Source: Ceratobasidium sp. AG-K
Taxonomy: Eukaryota > Basidiomycota > Agaricomycetes > Cantharellales > Ceratobasidiaceae
Direction: 5' to 3'
DNA: 64,000 nt
Assembly: GCA_037039685.1 (NCBI GenBank)
Contig: JAWNGF010000003.1
Span: forward strand, 4,996,571-5,060,570
Of this stretch, positions 57,361 through 64,000 are shown one piece after another. The translations under genes and the position numbers were made by a program. The notes under the pieces were generated by a model, which was not told the origin of the DNA, made no database searches, and saw only the letters and a program-made list of their open reading frames with translations. How positions within the stretch are numbered: the stretch's first letter is position 1; each line of letters opens with the position of its first letter.

Positions 57361-59330
57361 CTACTGAGCCGGCAGCGGAATTACAACCGCAGTACTGCTC
57401 CTCCGACTGAGATTGCCCATCAGCATAGGTTCGAGGACGATGACAGGCGCCTCTATGGAATTTTCCTGCTCAGAGTTCACTTGCCCCGAAACCAGGAACC
57501 CACTGTCGGGATATTTCAAGTTGAAGATGACGGCCGCAATAACGGACAAGAGGAAAAACACAAATATAACAATTGGGTTGGAAAGCAGTGTTACTAGGAT
57601 AGCTGTAGACTAGTTAGCACCACCTTCAAGAGGATGCGAGCAAAATTCAGACTTACTAAGGGCAAACAATAAACCGACGCCGAACCAAGCCAGAAAGGTA
57701 AGCCAGGCTTTTTGGAAGGCGACGCCAAACGGCCGACTAGTATATGCGTGACGCCTTGAGTACATAGACAAATACAAGGTCGCAAGATACTCACTTGTCT
57801 TCAAGCAAGGTTGATCCAGCCACAGTGCGTTCTCGCCCAAGTGTCTGAAACTGGGTAGAAAGCTTCAGTACGAGACTGTTCATTCTGATTTCGAGAGCCG
57901 TGATCCACGCGTGAAGTATTCCAAGCGGGAGCGGTACGTCGAGAAGCCCGTGTACCGCGAGACGTGCGGCTGGGACTATACCCTGGGATGAATCGGGGCA
58001 CACCGAGCTACCGCAACCGGCGAGGTTGCCTGTTATGATGTGTGCGCCGATGATTACGGGAATGTAGGCCAAGAATGCAATGATCGTGAAGGGCAGATAC
58101 CAGTGAAGTAACCCGGCCCAGATCGGTTCAGCTAGCTCCGAAGAGGGGATGAGGTCGTCAGAGGCAGAGCCCAAGCGGCAAGCAAAGGAGTGAGGGAAGC
58201 AGCGGAGGAGGAGCATAAGGGAAGACCGCGTCATAAAGTAACAATTCGTCGTCACCAGGTGGCTAGGGTACACGAATTAGGACAAGTCGACGTTGATCAA
58301 GGTAGGACGACGTACTACGTAGGCATTTCCAGGAGAATGGCCTCGAGAAGTCGAGACACATCATTCAGCAGAGGAGCAGGGACTCTGACTCCCGCCGGAT
58401 TCAGGATATGTGACAACCGCTTGTCCTCGCTCGTATGAGACCATGTTACTAGTGTCGCAATTGGGTCCGATCCCCAGCCACGATCCCCATCATACCACGG
58501 TCCTTCGGGGTCGTCGATTCCAATTTGGTTATCTTGAATCCGATACACTCCGACCTGTTGGATTGCCGTGTTCGATGCTTTCCCATTTCGTCCGATACAC
58601 CACCCAAAGAGACCTCCTTCCGGCGTAGAACCTAGTTTACCAAGGCGATCAATCCGGACTACAAATCGTTGTTCATTCGCTGCTGCGAAGAAGACTAGGA
58701 TGTATTCGTGCAGGAACGGCAGACGTTTGGATTTTCTCGCTTGAATATGTGTGATTCGTGCTTGCCCTAAGGTTGAGCCGACACGAGTGTGGCTATTTGG
58801 GTCGCGCTTTAGTAGGACCGGGCAGCAGGTGCTTAGTCGTATTGCTCACCTACAAAATGTGCCAATATCCGTTTTCCACTGTCCTCCAGGCGGGAACAAG
58901 TCTGGAGGGAGAACAATTCGAGAGAACCCCACACTTAAGAAAAAAAAACATACCTTCTGGCGGGGGATTGCTCGTTTTTGTGGTTACTTGAGATACGAAA
59001 GTAAGCTTGGATTTTAATAATGTTCATAGGGTAGCGTTACTTACAGGATGCCCTCCACGCCGAGAAACTCGCTCTAATAGGCAACGAAGATTTCATGCTT
59101 GATATTGCAGTCGCCATAGGACGTTCAGGTTCCATGTAAATACCTAAATCAACCTCCTGACATAACGTAGATGTCCGGGCTGGTGTGCGAACTCGAACAT
59201 TGGTGGGAGTATCCGGAGCAGGGAAATCTTGTGAATGAGCGATAGGAATTGGGGGAGGGCGGTGCTTGTTAGGTCCCGCGCCACAAGTCCAGCCTTTTGA
59301 AGAAGTCATTGGTTGTGTTCTGCTAGCCAT
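57361..59330 (-). CDS. Membrane protein, unknown basidiomycete family
   Basis: ATG 59330 (MASRTQPMTSSKGWTCGAG) to TAG 57361-57363, several introns. After a disordered N-terminus come blocks shared by hypothetical basidiomycete proteins: LPFLHEYILVFFAAANEQR, FVVRIDRLGKLG, GWCIGRNGKASNTAIQQVG, LSHILNPAGVRVPAPLL, SRLLEAILLEMPT, TTNCYFMTRSSLMLLLRCF. The C-terminal part is membrane-spanning: LLHWYLPFTIIAFLAYIPV, then WLTFLAWFGVGLLFAL, then IVIFVFFLLSVIAAVIFNL before a soluble tail. Domain function is unknown. Confidence 0.75.
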
Positions 59331-59854
59331 AGTTCAAATGAATCACGAGTCGCGCAGAAAATACAGCAAGGATGGTGAGGGGTCGTACGGATGTGCCGAG
59401 AAGTATAAAGCTCCTCATGATGACCTTTGTTTCAGAAGATAATTGCGAAGAGAACTAGTGGCGTGGCGCGAGAATCGCATGTCGACAACCCGGATTGAAT
59501 TGCCAAGTCCCGGAACCGACGAACAAAGCAGGACGCATCAAATCTGCTTCTGATGACATGAGCTTGCGTCTTGGATCATTGCCACCCTCATGTATGGTAT
59601 CTCCCACTCCTTCCCCCTGTCATTCATAGTTATTCACCATTTCAGACCCGCCTGTTGTCACATCTCCCCACTTACCGCAAAATGGTAGTTAAAATGCAAG
59701 GATGCATATCCTTATCCTTTGTGCGTCCTTACAACAACCGAGTCGTAAACGCGAGAGTGAACCTGGACAAGCATACCATGGCACTAATAATCTTCGTACA
59801 GGAGTAGATAAAACGATCATATTCTTAGTATACCACCTCCACGCTATGATCGTA
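59331..59854. other. Intergenic, nothing recognised
   Basis: About 520 bp between the start of the membrane-protein gene and a decayed P450 tail. No motif supported. Confidence 0.4.
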
Positions 59855-60213
59855 TCATTCCTTCGGCGCGAACGCAAGAGGAATTGGCGCTGGAGTCGGT
59901 GTGAGCCAGAACGAAGACTTGCCCAATCGGGTGCGGCGCTCCAGCATCGATTCATCGATCAACACATGATACTTCAAAGTGATTGTTACCAGAGCGGCAA
60001 CAAGCGTGGTTTCAGCGAACCTAGTCACTCGTGAGAATAAGGAAAGGCAATAAGACAAAATCTTACCTTCTGCCAATACAAGCTCGTGGTCCAACGGAGA
60101 AGGGGACAAACGCATCGCGATTCCAGTGACGGTCCATGAAGCGCGTGGGGACGAAGTCCTCTGGGCTGTCTTAGTAGCTGCGACTGTAATGAACGCCGGC
60201 AGGAAGGATGTAT
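59855..60213 (-). pseudogene. Cytochrome P450 C-terminal fragment, copy 1
   Basis: Reads YILPAGVHYSRSY, then an in-frame TAA (60171-60173), then DSPEDFVPTRFMDRH and the intact heme loop FVPFSVGPRACIGRR. An intron follows, then FAETTLVAALVTITLKYHV, ESMLERRTRLGK and TPAPIPLAFAPKE before the stop at 59855-59857. This is the PERF-heme-binding tail of a P450, with nothing recognisable of the preceding 400 residues, and it carries a premature stop. The heme Cys and surrounding glycines are intact, so it decayed recently or is a truncated remnant. Confidence 0.8.
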
Positions 60214-60805
60214 GCGGACTGGAGGCAGGGACTTGGATTGTTTGGGTATTGGGTGAATGTCCAACAGTCAGTGTTGTCGTTCCATAATCATCAGTATGTT
60301 TGTCTAACCCATTGCGAGTGTGTGAGAGTTGCTGGAAGGGAGAAAGGAGAATGTTTAGCGCGCATACGAATCATAAGGGACCCGTTCGGCCATAAATATT
60401 CGGGTTAGTACAATCACCGGACTCGCGATGCATAGTGTATTTGACCCAAGGTTTAACTAATTGTCGTGCATAGCAGATGAGTTACGGACCGTCCTGTAAT
60501 TTCATGGCACCAGGTGGCAGAGTAGAATTCCTGGATCTCGATTAGGCGTTGTAGGTGCGACGTTGATGCATGTTTAAGGGTAATCACTCGAACCACATAA
60601 TAGAGAGGTTGAGGTAACATACGTCGGGTCGAGTTATGTGTTTGCTAGATCAGCCACTCTTTCAGTCGAGCTCAGTGCCACGTTCGGATAAAACAAGCAT
60701 ATATGCGCAAATTAACATAAACGTTATATTTGCTAATGAATCTTAGGGAAACATATCAAAACTATGTCTTGCAGACTATAGAGAAGAGTTAAGTTCTAAT
60801 CATGC
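60214..60805. other. Spacer between two P450 remnants
   Basis: AT-rich interval of about 590 bp with no coding signal recognised. Confidence 0.4.
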
Positions 60806-61300
60806 TTAGTTTCGAGGGGTAAACAAGAGTGGCATTCTTCCTGGGGTCAGCGTTGCGTTGAGATTTGGGTTCGGCGGGCGTTCCCGCAGTTGCAGGACAG
60901 GCACTTCATCAATCATCTTGAGCTTGGTCTTGTCCACCGAAATGTAGTATTTAGACAAGAGTCTCGCGAGCACGGTAACCGCTGTCGTTTCTGCGAACCT
61001 ATACTTTCACTCGTGAGAAATATTACCACCCTCTTTTCGCGCGGTGCAGACCTTTGACTAGTACACGCTCTAGGGTCGCCTAGAAACTCAAGAAAAGCGT
61101 CCCGATTTCAATAGGGCTCCAGGAACCGAGCAAGAATAAATTCAGTGGGGTCATCCCAGTACTTGGGATTAGAGTGGACGCCTGGGATATGTGCGTGGTC
61201 GCTCGAACTCTTTGCTGTATGTTGAGTAGGATTGGCTGCTCCGCTCCGTGTGTAGTGATGGTCAGGACCGTGTTGGCAGCGGAGCACCGTGGTAGGGCAA
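60806..61300 (-). pseudogene. Cytochrome P450 C-terminal fragment, copy 2
   Basis: Reads ILLNIQQRVRATTHIPGVH, SNPKYWDDPTEFILARFLE, an in-frame TGA (61108-61110), then NRDAFLEFLGDPRACTSQ where FxxGxRxCxG is expected, so a key glycine is lost after the Cys. After an intron it continues FAETTAVTVLARLLSKYY and ends LTPGRMPLLFTPRN at TAA 60806-60808. The same tail architecture as copy 1 shows they are tandem relatives, this one more decayed. Confidence 0.8.
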
Positions 61301-61600
61301 ATACCTGGGTTATATTGGTCAGTTATAGTCACACAGTGGATGCTAACGCATAAAAAGACCGTTAAAACTCCCCGAGTGTCTATTGCTACAAGTAGCACCC
61401 AATCGCAGGCTGTGAACAAATTGTCGCGTCCACTGGTTATGCAAGCCAAGAGGATTCCCTCCGAACACGCATATATTCACACAGCTGAGGGAGTGCTTTG
61501 CGTTCCGGAGACAGTTGTTGGCGCGAATACATCACGTGGCATAATCCCAAAATAAGCCAAAAACAACAGTATATTAGCATAACTAAAGATACACCTCCCC
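61301..61600. other. Intergenic between P450 remnant and PEX3
   Basis: About 300 bp downstream of PEX3 (minus strand). Nothing else recognised. Confidence 0.4.
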
Positions 61601-63818
61601 TCATGCATATACGCCCACTACATTCTCAAACGATGAGAGCACGATAGCCGAATATCCAGCAACCTCTCTCAGCTCGGCGAATCCCTGGGAGTGATATCAG
61701 TATGCGTACACACGGTAACAGGCCACATACCTCGATTATTTCATTTGGCACGCCATTAAGCGCTAGATGCGTCCAACGCGCAACGCCGGGCAAGAGTGCA
61801 GCCAACTTGACCTTGTCGCTACCTGTGTTCGTGGTCCCAGATGATGGACCGTCTCCAAACTCGCCGCTCTTTATTAATCCATCTTTCATTGCGATTGTGC
61901 CGAGGTCAACGCATCGTCTGAGAGCGAGGCTAAAGTCGGCTGAAGAAATATGTGCGTGCGAGTCGGCAAGGAGAGCGGAGAGTGAGGGGTCCACGTGTGC
62001 GAGGGATGACGTGAGTCCGCCTGATGCGAGGGTCGTGGAAATGTCGGCCGGCGAGGAGGGGAGGACGGTTGATAGGGGACTTGGCCAACAGTTAGTATGC
62101 ATATGTGAATCTCGTGGTCGTGTGCTTACTCAAAGTCGAGAAGGAACGTGCTCGGGTCGCCTTCAACTATAGCCCTGACTTTTGCAATCAGTTCTTCCAG
62201 CTCGTCTGGCGAGATTTGCGTCTTCAAAGACATCCTAGCAAAGCCGTTAGCCACGTTGACCAGCAGGGCACAGCAAGACACACCGAACCCACAACCCCTA
62301 CTCACCCATTAAACACCTCACTCACTGCCTCTCGCACTCGCTCGCCTACACTCCTCCACCCACGATTCAAAAACCACCAACCGAGCGTCAAAAACTTGCG
62401 TTCAGTCAAGGACCCAACGCCGTCCCGTCCAAAAAGTCCGCCTCGACCAGAAGCATCCCACCATCGACCTTCTTCGTCCCAGTACCCCCCTTCGTCATTG
62501 AGATCCATCTCGTCACCCATTTCCGACTCGGGGTGAATAGATAGGAGGTCGTCGTCGTCGTCGACACCAGGAGCGCCGTAAAAGAGCGTGCCGATGGTCG
62601 TACGTTGTCGTTTAGCCTCGGCGCGGCGAGCTTCACGAATGGCGGCGAGGTACTTGTATCGGGAGAGTAGAGCGAGTTGAGTATGTGTGAGGAGGGTAAG
62701 GAATGCGAGTGCATAGAGAGACGTCAGAGCGCGGGTAAATGCTGGTCAAAGGGTTAGAGGTCGAGTTAAAATTTAAGCTAGGGACATACTAAGAGTAGTT
62801 AGTTCTTTCCAAAGTGCCAGCTTTTCCTTGTTCGACAGTGGGGGCGGAGGCGGGAATACTTCAGCGGACGGAGTGGTATTTGAATAATCCAAGTTGACCA
62901 TCTGAAAACAAAATTAATTAAATTCAAGATAGGTCACGCGACGGACGTACGACGGCGGACTCTTTGCCAGCGCTACTCTCGCTCGCCTGGGACGATGTTT
63001 CCGGGACGCTCATCAACGAATCAGACTTGGCGTCCATTCGTTCAGATACAGAGCCTTGATCCTGAGCGACGTTGGGGTCCACGATCACATCAGCTTCCAC
63101 GACCGATTCAAGCTCAGGATCTGCGTCGGCCGACCTATCCAAATCTACATCCCCATTGTCCGTGGGAAGTGAATGAAACTCGGTAGTTGCCCCTGCGCCA
63201 GTTTCGGATCTGGTGTCGACATCGGTTTCGGTGGTTGGCGGAACTGAATGAGAGGGAAGGGAAAGCGTCTGTTCCACCGAAGCCGTCGCAATATCTCCTG
63301 CCGAAAGAGACAAAGAGTTTTCGCTCGATCCCGAAAACTGGTCGACCCAGCTTTTGGCCACGTGTGAGCTGGATGGTGTTGATTCACGAGCAGAGGTGGA
63401 CACGTTCGACTGTGGAGGCTCGGAAAGTGAAGGAGGTGCAAGTGGCTGAGCAAGTGGTTGTCGAGGAGCGCGGGCTTGCTGGAGGCGGGATATGAGCGAC
63501 TCGACGTCCATGTCGTGCATTATTTGTGTTGCCAGTGTCGGAAGGTGTGCCATTGTTGTAAATGTACAATCTTGGACATTTTGTTGGAAGCGCCGGACTA
63601 GGCTACAGACGAGTAGGAGTGGATTCAAAAAATTGGCAGGCACATGGAAGTATCTCTTACTTGTCCTTGTCTCCTCGTTCCCGAATGATCCGGTCTCGCA
63701 CTTCCTCGAGTCGGGCAAGTACGTACTGGCCGGCAACATATCCTGCACCCACTGCCCCGGCGGTCGTGAGCAACCCCCGTCGTCGGTCGTAAAAGTAGTT
63801 TTGTACGCTTTCTAACAT
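61601..63818 (-). CDS. PEX3: Peroxisomal biogenesis factor 3 (peroxin)
   Basis: ATG 63818 (MLESVQNYFYDRRRG) to TGA 61601-61603. The N-terminus has the short basic lumen/anchor part and a membrane segment (GLLTTAGAVGAGYVAGQYV), then RRFQQNVQDCTFTTMAHL, the PEX3 signature. A long Ser/Glu-rich insert of about 200 residues follows (residues about 90-290), then KLALWKELTTLTFTRALTS, LYALAFLTLLTHTQLALLS and RYKYLAAI. The C-terminal part runs LTLGWWFLNRGWRSVGERV, ISPDELEELIAKVR and RFAELREVAGYSAIV. It anchors PEX19 and recruits peroxisomal membrane proteins. The low-complexity insert is larger than in yeast or human PEX3. Confidence 0.93.
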
Positions 63819-64000
63819 TCCTCAGAGCATTAGGGGATTGGTATACAGCGTGGCGGACGAGTACAGCGTGCACTCGGAGTCGGGAATGCAAACGCGGGCG
63901 TTACCCGGCGCAAAACCTGACGTCAGCCCGTGATTCTCACAGGACGTAACAGTAACGCTTGTGTATCTTTGCAACTTCCCACATTTACCTCGACACAATG
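63819..64000. promoter_or_regulatory. PEX3 upstream region; possible next gene start at the window edge
   Basis: 182 bp upstream of PEX3. The window ends in ACCTCGACACAATG, a good fungal start context, so a divergent plus-strand gene may begin at 63998, but only the ATG is visible. Confidence 0.35.

Noticed and set aside
1..64000. tRNA, rRNA, CRISPR arrays, bacterial operons
   Set aside because: No cloverleaf B-box or regular repeat-spacer array was recognised by eye, and the spliced genes show the region is fungal nuclear DNA. A dedicated tRNA scan could still find something I missed.

Overview
The window looks like a piece of an Agaricomycete (basidiomycete) genome, most likely a Rhizoctonia/Ceratobasidiaceae-type fungus. 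The reasons are densely packed multi-exon genes with introns of about 40-60 nt (GT...AG), a Tf1/sushi-type chromovirus, a DUF6535 membrane protein, basidiomycete-type caspase-like (C14) proteins with the same C-terminal extension, and a CP..W..CC.P-type secreted Cys-rich protein. The species assignment is inference from protein style only.

Layout. 1-8636 is a nest of one LTR-retrotransposon family: a partial LTR (1-441), a complete Ty3/gypsy element (935-8157, 457-bp LTRs, 5-bp target duplication GGAAG) and an inverted solo LTR (8171-8636, target duplication AAACG). The element encodes Gag, a Pol in the -1 frame, and an extra Trp-rich third ORF. 8637-10028 is gene-poor with degenerate coding remnants. 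10029-33064 is a conserved gene block: AMSH-like deubiquitinase (-), a secreted Cys-rich protein (+), a secreted endonuclease/exonuclease/phosphatase-fold enzyme (+), a fungal family protein (-), epoxide hydrolase (-), an AcuK/ERT1-like Zn2Cys6 regulator (-), Nup54/Nup57-type nucleoporin (+), acetyl-CoA synthetase (-) and phosphoinositide-specific phospholipase C (-). A Nudix hydrolase (+) starts 89 bp from the PLC start codon.

34353-39497 is accessory-looking: a small four-exon coiled-coil gene, a nearly perfect 588-bp inverted repeat around a 128-bp spacer, and a MITE-like element that abuts it. 39498-44572 returns to housekeeping genes (Timeless/Swi1/Tof1 and ribosomal protein eL34). 45105-49845 holds two tandem caspase-like genes of nearly equal length with two conserved intron positions. 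Then come a four-helix membrane protein, a second copy of the fungal family protein seen at 19 kb, a large DUF6535 membrane protein, an uncharacterised membrane protein, two decayed cytochrome P450 tails, and PEX3 (-) at the right end.

Functional links: the AcuK/ERT1-like activator, acetyl-CoA synthetase and PEX3 all belong to two-carbon/gluconeogenic and peroxisomal metabolism, and the first two lie within 5 kb of each other. The most unusual items are the retroelement's self-priming site, its Gag-Pol slippery heptamer and third ORF, the 588-bp palindrome with adjoining MITE, and the tandem caspase pair.

Intron-exon structures were worked out by hand from splice consensus and frame continuity. 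Those of both caspases, the Nudix gene, the 242-aa coiled-coil gene and the secreted Cys-rich gene close exactly in frame; others are given as gene spans.
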